From Anoplolepis gracilipes (lineage: Eukaryota; Arthropoda; Insecta; Hymenoptera; Formicidae), in NCBI RefSeq assembly GCF_047496725.1, contig NC_132971.1:14936001-15000000 (forward strand): a stretch of 64,000 nt of DNA, written 5' to 3'. This document shows positions 13,701 through 25,565 of this stretch, piece by piece; positions within the stretch are counted from its first letter, which is position 1; each line of letters starts with the position of its first letter. Under the pieces are notes generated by a model, which saw only the letters and a list, made by a program, of their open reading frames with translations, made no database searches and had not been told where the DNA came from. Position numbers and translations under genes: made by a program.

Positions 13701-16700
13701 AAATATTCCCTATTATATCACGACATATGGAAAGCCGTGTTTTTTTCATAAACAGATACAAATTAGAAGAAGCTTTGCTAGAAAAGGATACAGCTCTCGA
13801 GAGTTTACAAAGGAAGGTATGCGCTCTACAAGCAGAAATGCGTATAGTTGTCAAAGAGAATACGGAGCTGAGCCGTCAATTGGCCACTTTGAATCAGTTA
13901 GTGATTAGACCTACCTGTTACACCTGCCCAGGTGTTGCTTTGTCTCCTCCATCGACGCCGCCGTCGTTACCTCTCCGTCCACATGTCAATACGCAGCCTC
14001 GAGACGACGTTTACTGCCAATGCAAATGCTGTCTTCAGTTCGTTGATACTCTATCACCGACTACAGAAACCGCATGCAGTAAGATAGCATATAAATTATC
14101 GAATATATGTAATCTGTCAATCGAAAAATAATTCGAAATTTAAACCGAAATTAGTCTGTAATTATGTTAAAAAAATTAAAGTGCGGAGATTCTTGATAAA
14201 TTCTTCCAGTAATTTGAACGTTTAATCTGCAGATTCACCAAGGCTTACAGGAGGTGGTTCAAGAACGGAGGATCGTTGTTTCGTAGATAATAATCCTTTG
14301 CAAAACGTGGAAATGTGTTCCCGCGGTCCGGCTATTGTTAGGCCGCCGCTTCCTCGAGGAATGTGCCCTGCAGATTTGGAAGATAAACTCGCTACCTATG
14401 GTACTAACACTAAACAACTGGTAAGAATCTTAAAAATTATGTAAATCACTAAAATCTTTTCCAAGATAATAAATCGATGATTTAAGAAAAATAATAAAAA
14501 GTTTCTTTTTTTTAGACGCAATTTCAACACTTTTTATAAAAGATGTGCGAAAATTATCGCATTATTATTAATTAATTCTAGATATATTTTCTATTTCTTT
14601 CTTCTTGTAATTTAAATTTACTCTCTTATAATCTTGTTTGTGTGTATTAACTAGAAATAGAATAATATAACATAGAATAGTAAAATATATATATATGCAT
14701 AATGTATATTCTATAGTAATGTTTATCATGTAAGAGATTAATCGAGCAAATCTAGAGATTTGATATCACTTCATTTCATGACTTCTTCAGGAACAACAAT
14801 TAGGCAGTATGGAGACTGAGGTACGCAATATGCAAATAGAATTAGCGAATGTACAACGGGAGCGGCAACAACTGGAACAACAACGTAAATTGCTCAAATG
14901 CACTGGACCTTGTGCACCATGCGCCTGTTGTCCACCTCCCTCGACGTGTGTGACACCCACGTCGGGACTTCCACTAAAAGGACCTGTTGTACCCCCTGCT
15001 CAGATACCTGTAGTACCTGTTCGGTTCTTTGATTATTTTTTATTTATATTCTCTAAGCGATTCTCGTGTTTCGAACGATTCAAATTTTTACATTTCGTTG
15101 TATTTTGATATATTTCTGTAATTAATTTTATACTACAACTATATAGTTTGCATAATTAAGAGTCATGAGATTTTATCTTCTTCGTCAGCATACGAATGGA
15201 TAATAAAAATGTATTAGATAGCAAGCAAAGTAATATATTTTTTTATCGAATATAGGCGACTACAACTGATTCCTGTACAAACACAACCATGGTAAGATTA
15301 CAATAGAGAAAAAAATTTAATTGGAATACTTTCAATAAAAAAATCATAGTAGAGTATAATCCTAGAACATTATAGTGTTTGCACTCAACAGCAATTACGC
15401 GATCTTCGTGAACAATATGCCCGGCTTCAGGATGATTACAAGAGCAAGTTGTGCGAGGTATCATGTATGAGAACAGAAGCGGAAAAGTTCAAACAGGATA
15501 TGCGTGATGCAAAGGAAGATAAAGAACGAATGGAGATAAAGCTGGTGGATGCTCAAGAACGACTAAAGCTTCTGGAAACAGAGAAAGGAAAATTTGAGGG
15601 TAATATTTTTTTTTTTACTCTCTTTTTTAAAGCTTTATTTTAAGTATAAATAATAAAATATAAAATGCAAAGTAATTTCAAAACAGGTCTCAAGGAACAA
15701 CTCATAGAACAGGAACAAGCTTTGATGGTAGCGAAACAACGCTTTCGTGAAGCGCAGGATGAATTAGAGGAGCTTCGTTCTTTGATTCAAGATCAAGCTG
15801 CTCAACTGGAGGATTATCGCAATAAATATTTACAAGTGTGTATTTGATGTTGTTATCCTTGCAATTATCACCAACTAAATTTTATCACACTTAATTACTC
15901 TCGAGCGTAAATATTTTATAAACCTGAAATCAAAATAGGCCCAACAACAAGTTGAAGAACAGCGTCGACAGCTGGATCTTATGGAAATGGATAATGCGCG
16001 AATGAATGAGAATGTTACTCTGGAAATTGGACGGGTTAAAGTATGTTAAACATTAATATTATTGTAATTACTGTATACATTTGGATCATTTAGAGCGAAA
16101 TTCTTTCTCTACAATGTATATATGTATGTTTACATGATAGAATCAATTTCAAGAAAAATTAGCTGAACTTGCACCACTACCCGATATCCTGAAACAAATG
16201 CAAATAAAGATGCAAGAAGCGCAACAGATGCGCCTAGTTGCCGAACGCAATTGTGAGGATCTGTCGCGGGAATTGCTAGGAAGCAAGGATAAGATTCAAA
16301 CTTTGCAAAATCAGTTGGACGTGTTGCGTACCGAGCATCAAGCATTTCTGGTTGTAATTTATAAACCTAATGAAAATTTCAGTACTTTCTTATAAAAAAT
16401 AATCAATTGCTTGTATAGGATGAAAGGGAACTCGAATCCACTAAATTCGAAGAAATAGAAAAAAAATGTAGCGAGTTGCGACATGAAAACGAGAGAATGA
16501 AAAACACATTGACACGATATGAGGAACACGAAGCACAGTTACAAAAACGCATCGACGAGAAAATGCATGAGAACACGCAATTGTCGTCGATGTTGGAACA
16601 AGTATGTTGTATGTGTTGATCTCGTTACAAAGAAAAGAACTGAATTTCCTTTTCATTTAAGATAAGAGAGGATTCTGCTCGGCAAGTAGCGAGAACGAAG

Positions 16701-17083
16701 GAGCGATGCGAAACTATGCGAAGATCGATGCAAGGCCAGATCGCTGAAATGGAAAGACAATTAGCACAATGTAGAGCAACGGCCCGCGCTGCTCAACGTG
16801 ATAGAGATGAGGTAATAATTGCTGTTACGAGGTAAAAATTTTAACACGAGGAAAATGATATTTATCATGGCCTGGTTTTCGTTAACGTATGTAGATCAGA
16901 CAAAAGATGCAAGGTCAAATAAATAATTTGAACGAGGCGTTTAAACACGCGCAAGGCCGCATAAAATCCTTACAAGGTCACGTAAATTACCTCAAGACTT
17001 CTTACAGTAATATCTTTCTTGGTCAAGGAGAAACACCGGCAGGTGCTTTGCCAACAGATGATTCCTGTGATTGCAATTATTAA
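9053..17083 (+). CDS. Unidentified long coiled-coil protein with Cys-rich linkers, ~1,142 aa, 19 exons
   Basis: Proposed exons: 9053-9064, 10231-10608, 10828-10967, 11060-11418, 11610-11746, 11844-11948, 12103-12263, 12331-12507, 13756-14078, 14233-14420, 14791-15012 (end could be 15009 or 15018), 15256-15291, 15392-15599, 15687-15835, 15939-16040, 16141-16350, 16419-16601, 16662-16811, 16895-17083. All junctions keep one frame to the stop. Order: basic Ser/Lys-rich N-terminus; very acidic segment with a tandem 15-16-aa repeat (about 204-249); helices; a compact segment RVIVCGYTEDVLPKIVIAD; two Cys/Pro-rich linkers (CYTCPG, CQCKCCLQF, CAPCACCPPP); then almost continuous heptad coiled coil from about 747 to 1,110; tail DDSCDCNY. 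The architecture suggests a structural, perhaps cytoskeletal, centrosomal or sperm-tail protein (inference). The first 12-nt exon is weak; translation could begin at ATG 11064. AATAAA at 17207. Confidence 0.75.
10024..10060. repeat. (AT)n microsatellite
   Basis: An uninterrupted TA/AT tract lies in the proposed first intron (9065-10230) of the coiled-coil gene. The rest of that intron is AT-rich with no visible exon. Confidence 0.9.
10704..10737. repeat. (GT)n microsatellite
   Basis: A GT run of about 17 units followed by TATATAT lies in the intron between the exons ending at 10608 and starting at 10828. Confidence 0.95.
11140..11277 (+). repeat. Three in-frame 45-48 bp coding repeats (acidic)
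   Basis: Units at 11140-11184, 11185-11232 and 11233-11277 encode variants of (I/T)DEAPTxxDxAEDEVI inside the acidic exon of the coiled-coil gene. The copies are diverged but keep frame, which supports the exon being translated. Confidence 0.8.
12508..13755 (+). repeat. Intron holding two diverged copies of a ~135 bp repeat
   Basis: Within the 1.25-kb intron of the coiled-coil gene, sequence at about 12590-12725 reappears in direct orientation at about 13238-13370. Shared blocks in the same order include CAGAAATAT, AATTTTAAA, TCATTC-TGTA-AGTTGCGATTTC and TTACGC. The copies are clearly related but have many substitutions and indels. This could be an old intronic duplication or two copies of a dispersed repeat. 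No terminal inverted repeats were found. The rest of the intron is AT-rich and non-coding. Confidence 0.6.
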
Positions 17084-17762
17084 ACGTATATACACATATA
17101 ATTTTTCAATAATAATGATATATTTTTGTTTAACATAACGAAATTAAAGTATGCTATTTGCTTATAGCACACAAATCTGGTGTATCTATATTCTAAATGA
17201 CATTTTAATAAACAATTGACAAAATTAATCGATAATTGTTATACCATCATCATTTTTATAAATATATGTGTAAATTATAAACGGTACGTAAAATATAAAA
17301 CGTAAAGTGTCAAAGCCTATGTATATTTACTATACAGCAATTGTCGGTTCCATGATCTTTATATGGATTTATGTCACAGATTAAGTTTTTATATAGAAAT
17401 GCTATATAAAAAGATATAAGTATTAATTTATCAGAAATTTTAACAAAAATTGGTATTGTTAGAAATGCACATATTGAATGAACGTTCCTTTTTCATCATA
17501 TGTGTATTTTTATTTAATAAACTTTGACTATATCTATAAGCATTGATATTGAAATAGAAGACCTATATATGATAGTAGTTTAATCAATTAAAAAAAAAAA
17601 CAAGCTGAAAAAATGAAATACAAATATGACGTATGTGAAGCAGAATGTAACATATGATAATATCGTAATTGCCAATTAAAAAAAAAATTGTAAAGATTCA
17701 AATAAAAAGATGAGATATATGTACATATGAAGAATACCTAACATTCAGAGATATGAATTCCT
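17084..17762. other. Convergent 3' ends of the two unnamed genes
   Basis: The tail-to-tail spacer of 679 bp holds AATAAA on the plus strand at 17207-17212 and TTTATT (minus-strand AATAAA) at 17509-17514. The two predicted 3'UTRs are therefore short and probably do not overlap. The sequence is AT-rich and no further gene is visible. Confidence 0.55.
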
Positions 17763-20700
17763 TTAGTTCGTATCTGAATGAAGCATATTGAGCATATTTA
17801 GAATAGCATCTGAACGCGATCGCACTCTTTCCATTTCTACTCGAAATTCTTCCAGCTGAGATTCAATTCGCTGTGCATAAGCATAACAGCATCTGTAAAT
17901 CAATATAAAAAAACAATTCTAATAATAATCTAAATATTTTATGTGTATTAATTTTTGTGATTAAACAAAATGTTTGCTAACAAAAATTGATTATAAATTT
18001 TAGAAATAATGTTACATATTCAAATATTGCAGTATATAGTTCAGGAAAGTTATATGTAGATTGAAGAAATTGTTGGGAAATATTTTTTTTTGTGTACGAA
18101 AACACACCTTCCAACAGATTGTCCTGGTTTCGAACATGATGGTTCTGGAGATGTACATGGCGAAATTTTGATTTGTGGAGAACAACTTGTTAAACAAGAT
18201 TCTTTCTTGTGCATACAGCTTTTGTTTTTAGATGTATAATTACTAGATGAATTGGAATTGTAACAATCTCCACATCCTCGTAAAAGATCCACTAAAATTC
18301 CACGCACTCTTTTCCCAGTTAATCTTCGTCGTCTCGTCTAAGAGAGGAGAAAATACATAGTTATAATCGCGAATCCTCATAAAATATTAAAATAGAATTA
18401 GCTACAATTTACCTCTGGTGTTTCTTTACATTGTTTTGATGATATTAATGGTTCTTCTTCATGTACATTAGGAGAAAGATGATTACACGATTCGTTACAC
18501 TGCCGATCTGTGCTCATTGATAATGGCTCGCATGTACAAGTTTCTTTCAATGTATTATAACATTTATGACTCTCTTGACAAGTTTCTCCTGGATCGTGTA
18601 ATGTGTCATGACATGTTGTGTGATATTTACATGTGGGCTCTTCTATAGCAGAATTAATATTTTTATGTAAATGCTTGTTATATTCTACGTTTCTCGAAAA
18701 ACTTCGCCGATGTTCCTTAGTATTTAATTTTTCTTTGCTATAATTAAAATTATCTTCAAACTTCTGTTTTTCTTTATGTAAGGAGCAATTCTGCTCTAAC
18801 ATGTCTGCATTATGATGAATGCAACAGGAATGTAATTTCTCTTGGCCATGTGTTTGTTTATATCTTAGCCATTCTTTACGATCTTTTGATAATTCATACT
18901 CTTCACAAGAAACACATGTACTTGAACTGTGTAGATTATCCACATGTGCTTTATCTGTTGAACATGATGCTTTTGCCACATTAAATGAAGGTGAATGTGC
19001 ACATGAAAAATTAGATACAGCTGAAGAAAGGTCAAATGTAGGAGGAGTTTTGCATTTTTTACTTGTTGAACATACTAAATTACTGCCATTAAATCTGGTA
19101 TGTGGTGTTTTTTGCCAGTGATACTTTTTATCATCTATTCCTTTAGTCGATATTTCTATTTCATTTTCAGTTTCAAATGTAGATTCTTGGCTGATCTGAA
19201 AAATACATTTTAAAATAAATAAATATATATATATATATATTTTTATCATGTATGTATGTGTATGTTTATGTATACATATCTTAAAATATACATATATCTT
19301 CTAATATAAATTATAATAATATAATAATATAATTAATTTATATGATATAACTTATAATAAAGTTACTCACTTCTTTGCCCCAAATGTTGATTGTTCCATT
19401 TATTTCAGACATTCTTACTTCTATATTACCAACTATATATGGACCACCTTCTCGTCTTTTTTCATTAACAGTCTTATCTTTTGTAGGTTCTTTTGCTATG
19501 ATTAGAAAACTATGATCTTTACTATTTTCATTTTCGTGATATACAAAGCATTTAACATTATCCTCTTGATCATCAGTGGTTTCTGGTACTTCTCCTGTCA
19601 TAGAAGCAGCAGTTTCTAATTGGCTTGTGTTGATATTAGATGAATTTTTCTGTGATTCCACTTTCTCATTTAACAAATTGCATGGATGCTTGGGTTGTGA
19701 GTCATTGTGCGTATCATTTAACTTTTGATGCGATTCTATAGCAGTGTGGGAAGCTTTGCAAGATAGATTAGATGGTTCAAGAATATCAATCTTCCTTTTC
19801 TTAGAGCTAGATGGTCGGCAACTACCATTGACGATTTGACACCCACAGTCATCATTTTGTTCTATCACTATATTCTCACTTAACCTTCTCTTTGAATTTT
19901 GTACCAAAGGACTTTCTAATTTTGTTTTCCCTTGCGTAATATTTGAAAGAGTTTGTAAAATTCGGGATGAAGTAATAAATGTGCGAGATAGCGAACGTGT
20001 TGTTTTTACTGGTGTATCATTGGTCAATACTATACTATCATCAGAATGTAATGTTTTTGCTACTTCAGGTGGTTTCATAGATATCGATAGATTACCGGCA
20101 CTGTCACTCCACTGATCTATGGAACTTAGTGTCGAAGCGACACTACTACCTAATATTTTATTGTTAGATTGCTTTACGTGTGTAGATTCTGTTTCATTAT
20201 GTTTTTCAGGTGCAGTATCGATAATAACATCTGTTTGAACTGATGCAACTTTCTGTTCTGGAGGTTTATTAGTACATTTTGCTAAAGATTCTCTTAGCTC
20301 TTTTATCGTGCCTTTCAATATTAAATTTTCTATAACTTGTTCTCGAAATGCATTAAACAACCTATGTTTTTTCTCAATCACGTCATCTAATCGATTTTTT
20401 AATACAGTAATTTCTGAAGTATCCAGAGCTGTCTTACTAAAGTCTTCATTTACTTTGCCTGAACTTACTTGCTCATTATTATTTTTTAATTCATCTGTCA
20501 CTGTCTTAATGCTCTTAATATTCTCAATTTTTAAGGGACAAGTGTCATTATCTATAGACATATCCATCAGTTCTGCATTATTGTATGTTTCGGGTTGAAT
20601 ATGTTCCTGTTCAGTAACATGTGCATTTTTATTTAAATCAATTTTTTGACTAGAATTAGAAATGCCATGCTTAAATTCCTCAGAACTTAATGTATGTAAA

Positions 20701-21747
20701 TTAAAAAGTACTGGTTCCCCTTGATGAACATTTGGAATAAGAGATGGTTGTATGGCATTTCCATAATGTGGTATTCCTTCTTCAGGAAAATTATTCTTTA
20801 ATTGTTTATCTTCAACTGTTCCATTCTGTTTCTGCGTAATTTTTACAGCACTTATTTCATTCTGTGTAGATTCCTCATGTATTGAGTCTAAATAATTTTT
20901 ATTATCTTGACCATTTAATATTATTGGAGTACTATAAGTTATTTTATCTCCCTCACATGCTTCCGCAATTTCCAACTCCTTAATAGTTCTTTCGGCATAA
21001 TCTTTTATTGTCTTGTTCGTTAATGTAGGCTTTGTCTCTTTTATATTACTGTTCTTATGATTAGTGTTATTTTTATTATGGATTGTATCTTCCTGTTTCA
21101 TGTGTTCTTCATGATTCTGTTTCATATGTTTTTCCATAGACCGTCTATTTTGTTCTTTTATATCTTTAATATACATTTTGACTTTGCTTTGTACATGATG
21201 ATATCTTTCTGGTGTTGGTTGCTTCCCATATGGCACAGGATATAGATAAGGATTTTTGAATTGTGCAACATTTATCATTTTCTTATATGGATTATATGAG
21301 TTTCTTTGTATATATTCCATTTTATTTTTGGACATATTTAAGTCTTGAAGAGAAAGACTTTTTTCTTTGTCACGATTTTTTATTCTTCTATTTAAGAGAA
21401 AATCATCAGATCGTCCATCACAATACAGATCAAAATTATCGTCATATGTATCATCATTGTTATGCATTTGTCGCAAACCTTTTTCATCTTCATCCTCCTC
21501 CTCATCATTGTTATGTATTTGTTGCAAACCTTTTTCATCTTCGTCCTCCTCATCATCATTGTTATGTATTTGTCGCAAACCTTTTTCATCTTCGTCCTCC
21601 TCATCATCATCTTCTTCATCCATCAAATGTCTCATGTTATTTGGATCTTCCGAATCTAATTCGTTGTCAAGCTCCAAATTCTCCATATCTGTATATATAG
21701 ATAATACAATAATTATTATATTGTGTGTATATATTAATATCATTATA

Positions 21748-21805
<58 letters not shown>

Positions 21806-22336
21806 CACAATTATAATGATATTAAGCCCAAAAATTATATAATTATACACCGTTATACAAAATATCACACTAAAGAAAGAAAGCTATTTGAGATAATGTA
21901 ATATGTAATATATGCTAAGATAAGCTGATTTAACTCATATGTCATTCTGCGTATTAATTTATTTACCATCGCTATCGCCATATTCATCTTCATCATCTTC
22001 ATCGTTGTAAGGATGCTGATCGGTATCTTCTTCAGATGACAAAACATACACGCTGCTTGGTGCTTGATCATCACTAGGGTAAGGACTTGGACTGCATTCT
22101 TCCTCCATCTCTTGGGACATATTCTCCTGTTGTTTCAGGTTAACGGCATCCGAGTCGTCGCGTCTCGACGTGCTCGACACACTGATGTACGTTGGCATTT
22201 CCTCGTCCTCCAGCATCGTCGCGTCTGTTCGATTCATCAATTTCACCTCGCTCTTGGACGAATCGTTCGGTACATCCTCGACCGCCTTCGTCTCCGCCTC
22301 GTTGTCGTCGGGCGGGTGTTCGCTGTTCTCAGACAT
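17763..22336 (-). CDS. Unidentified acidic, Cys/His-rich protein, ~1,276 aa, 5 exons
   Basis: Exons in transcript order are 22336-21967, 21688-19371, 19195-18413, 18337-18108 and 17892-17763; phases agree at each junction. Residues 1-123 are acidic and Ser-rich (MSENSEHPPDDNEAE). The 2.3-kb exon opens with DMENLELDNELD, then three tandem 17-aa units containing EDEDEKGLRQIHNND (about 150-201). A short predicted coiled coil (VLKNRLDDVIEKKHRLFNAF) lies near 550-595, and a basic SSSKKRKID cluster near 750 could be a nuclear localisation signal. The exon ends in an ordered-looking segment, GGPYIVGNIEVRMSEINGTI. The third exon is rich in Cys and His (HSCCIHH, CKYHTTCHDTLH), and the fourth begins TRRRRLTGKRVRGILVDLLR. 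The C-terminus is amphipathic helical (QRIESQLEEFRVEMERVR). I do not recognise the family; a nuclear or chromatin/centrosome scaffold is a guess. ATG 22336 is the first start in the frame next to a CpG-rich 5' flank. Confidence 0.8.
21458..21610 (-). repeat. Three tandem 51-bp coding minisatellite units
   Basis: Units at 21458-21508, 21509-21559 and 21560-21610 are almost identical at DNA level and encode the 17-aa acidic repeat of the unnamed minus-strand gene. The high identity at synonymous positions suggests recent expansion, so copy number may vary between individuals. Confidence 0.92.
21734..21825. repeat. (TA)n tract flanked by a perfect 19-bp inverted repeat
   Basis: A TA tract at 21752-21802 in intron 1 of the unnamed minus-strand gene is bracketed by TTAATATCATTATAATTGT at 21734-21752 and its exact reverse complement at 21807-21825. 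The whole 92-bp unit can fold into one long AT hairpin or cruciform. Confidence 0.9.
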
Positions 22337-23235
22337 CGTGGAAAGCTACGAAGAAATCACAAATTTTTCAGCGACAACGCGAACAATCGCAATAATATTT
22401 ATTCCCGATTTATTTCCGATCGATTCTTTTGCCGGACCGGCGAGTTTACATGACGCGTGTGATGCAAGACACTCTTTCGTCAGCCGCCATTACACGGAAC
22501 ACTCTCTCTGGGCGATATCTTTTTCATAATATTCCAACGCGATATAAAAGCTGCTCCATCGATTTACTCTACATCGTGTCGAAAATAACCTTCGAATGCT
22601 CTTACATTCAATAAGGCGAGCTGTTAGTGGAACAGATTCGTACATTAGATGAACTTTTTCAATACCGAGTCATAATCCTCGCAAGATTAATGACCTGCAC
22701 AGGGCCGTACATCTGCGGAAACCAAGGGATTGCATTTGATTATATTTACAAAATTTAAAAGCTGTCATCTTTTTAAGATCAATAATCGAAAATTAAATCA
22801 TTCGAAGCATCGTTTAATCAAATTTACAGTTTAATAGAAGACACAGTTTTATTTCTGCGCATTACGTGACAAATATATTCGCTGCAAATACGTACCGAGC
22901 CATTAACGCCACTGTCGCGCATGCGCACTGCACACGCTGACAAATGTCATAGACAATTGTACGAAACTCTTTTTTTATTTTATTTTATTGCAACAATCGA
23001 TTCTGTCTTAACATACATATATATATATATATATGTATGAATGAGAATTCATAATAACGCATAGTTATTTCTTTTTTTTATTCTTTGTTGACGATCCTGT
23101 AAACGCGTGAAGCACGCGACGAAGAACGGAAACGTCATAGTGACGTTTTACCGCGTCGAAAGCGCCGATCATTGTCGAAACGCGCCGCGAACGCGCGCGG
23201 AAATCTGATTCTAACCTCGAGATTATTTTCCGACA
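22337..23235. promoter_or_regulatory. Divergent promoter region between the unnamed acidic gene and URM1
   Basis: The 0.9 kb between opposing start codons contains CpG-richer sequence next to both ends (22140-22520 running out of exon 1, and 22890-22960 plus 23100-23220) and AT-rich sequence in the middle. A GTCATAGTGACGT-like stretch near 23135 resembles a CRE/ATF half-site pair (inference only). No other gene is supported here. Confidence 0.45.
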
Positions 23236-25532
23236 ATGTCTTCGAACGTGGTTGGATTATCTCTCACTATCGAGTTTGGGTAAGGTCGAAAAGACGGAAG
23301 GCGTCTATATATGTATATTTTTTTATCGCCTTCGAAAATATCGCGACGATAAATTACCGTCGTTCTATGTTGCAGGGGTGGGGCGGAATTACTGTTCGAT
23401 AAGAAAAAGAAACACGAGCTGAACTTACCCGGCGATGGATGTAAGTACGCCGCGTTAAAAAGACGCACGATCCGCTCTATTCCCCGCTAACGATAACGGA
23501 AATTCGCAGGGACCTTGAAACGACTGCTGTTCTGGTTGCGAGATAACCTCTTGACGGAGCGGCCGGAACTCTTCATGCAAGGTGACACGGTGTAAGTGTA
23601 ATCTCCAGATTATATCGTCGCAATTGCGTTAATCACGTCTACTCGAGCTTTGACATCCGTGTTGACAAGCTTGTGATATCGTAACTGTATCGTAATACGA
23701 TGTGTCCTCGGTACGTTATACGCACATAGTGCGTCACATAAACGCACTTTCCTCGATCCTGCCGTGGACTTGACTGATATCGTAAACCAAAATGGCGACC
23801 TAGTTCGTTCATTCCCGATAACACAGATGTCGACACTACACCTAATTCGCGTCGCGAGTCTATTCAGAATAGAGTAGCGCTTGATTGACCAATTATCCTG
23901 ATTGGACAACCAAATACTGCTGTATTGGATTTTCAAACGCAGTCAACGGGAAAACGGAAGGTTCACATTTGAGTGTTAATATTATTTATCTTTCATATAA
24001 AAAACACAGTAATGTTGTCTCATTGTATTCGTCGGACATAAATATGGAGTATAGAAATTAATTATTAAACGTAAGATATTTTTTTATCTCTTTTTGTACA
24101 CGGAGAAAATTTTATATTAAAAATTACTTACGGTATGTAGTAACTGTGGATCATTAGAAACATTCCAAGTTAAAATGCTATGTAAAACTGTAAAAATTGA
24201 CATAATTTACGTAAAAATTACGTCAATTACGTCAATTTTTAGTTTTACATAGCATTTTAACTTGGAATGTTTCTAATGGTCCACAGTTACTACATACCGT
24301 AAGTAATTTTTAATATAAAATTTTCTCCGTGTACTGTTGATTGAACATTTTATATACATTTACTACATTTTATATATACTTACTATTTATTTGTCAATGT
24401 ATTTTTGTATATTTTATCTCAATTTGTGCGCGATGTTCATAATAACTTTAAGGAATAATATAAATAAAAGAGAAAAATAGAAAGTTTTTGAGAAATAATA
24501 AAATAAACAAAGCTAAGGGCCGCCGCACACACTTTTACATAACGCATAATGCATATACATAAGGAAACTGATTGGTCTATAAACACATGCGAAAGGAATT
24601 CAACCAATCAAATTCCTTACGTATATGCATTAAAATGTAAAAGTGTGTGCGGCGGCCTTAAGCATTAAAATTATGACGTTATAAGCGTGAAGTGTTGCAC
24701 TCATGTATATATGTATATATAATAGATAATTTTGTATCGATCAGCCATATTGAAATTTCGCACTCGTCGTTGTGTTTCGCGCGGGAAAATATCGCGACGA
24801 GAACGGGAGTTTGTTCGCGTCTTGTTTCGTTAACTTTCGTTCGTTTCGTTAACTTCCCTTTCGTTTTAACTTTCCGTAATTGGGAGAGAGCGTTAATATG
24901 AAATTCGTAAGTTTTTAATACACAATACGTTAGCTGTAGGAAAATCGCGTAACTCGATTTAAGAAGTTTATCTTGCTTGTTGTAGGAGGCCGGGTATTCT
25001 GATTCTGGTAAACGACGCCGATTGGGAATTGCTGGTGAGTGTTTGTTGCATTTCTGTTTAAATATTTTCACGGATATTCTAAAAATGTTTGTAAGAGACG
25101 ATAAGAAAACTTTTATAATTATCGTAAATCTTAATGAAATATTTTAGCGAAAGTTTCGGGTAATATATATAGTATAGTTATTTTTTCACAACCTGGAGAT
25201 GTATTTAATCTCTAGGTCCGACAATATTTGGAATCAATGTTTTTTTCAAATCAATGAAAATGTTTAATAAAAATAATTATTTGATATGAAAATCAATATG
25301 AAGTAAAATTGGTATAAAAATATTTTTTTTGAAAAAATTTAAGAGAACATTATTTATTATTATTATTATTATTTAATATTTATTTATAATTTAATTTATT
25401 ATATGTTATCTATGTATTAATTAATTGATAATTACTTTTTACATTTTTTATGTGAACAAAATATGAAAACTATTTATAAAGGATCACAATCAAATTCCAT
25501 ATTCCGTATTCTATATATATATATATATATAT

Positions 25533-25565
<33 letters not shown>

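Noticed and set aside
21367..21804. Ser-rich and Tyr-Ile-rich open frames on the plus strand
   Set aside because: These are antisense reads of the acidic minisatellite exon and the TA microsatellite of the minus-strand gene.
22064..22529. Plus-strand open frames of 119-129 codons
   Set aside because: Antisense shadow of exon 1 and the 5' flank of the unnamed acidic gene; no independent coding signal.
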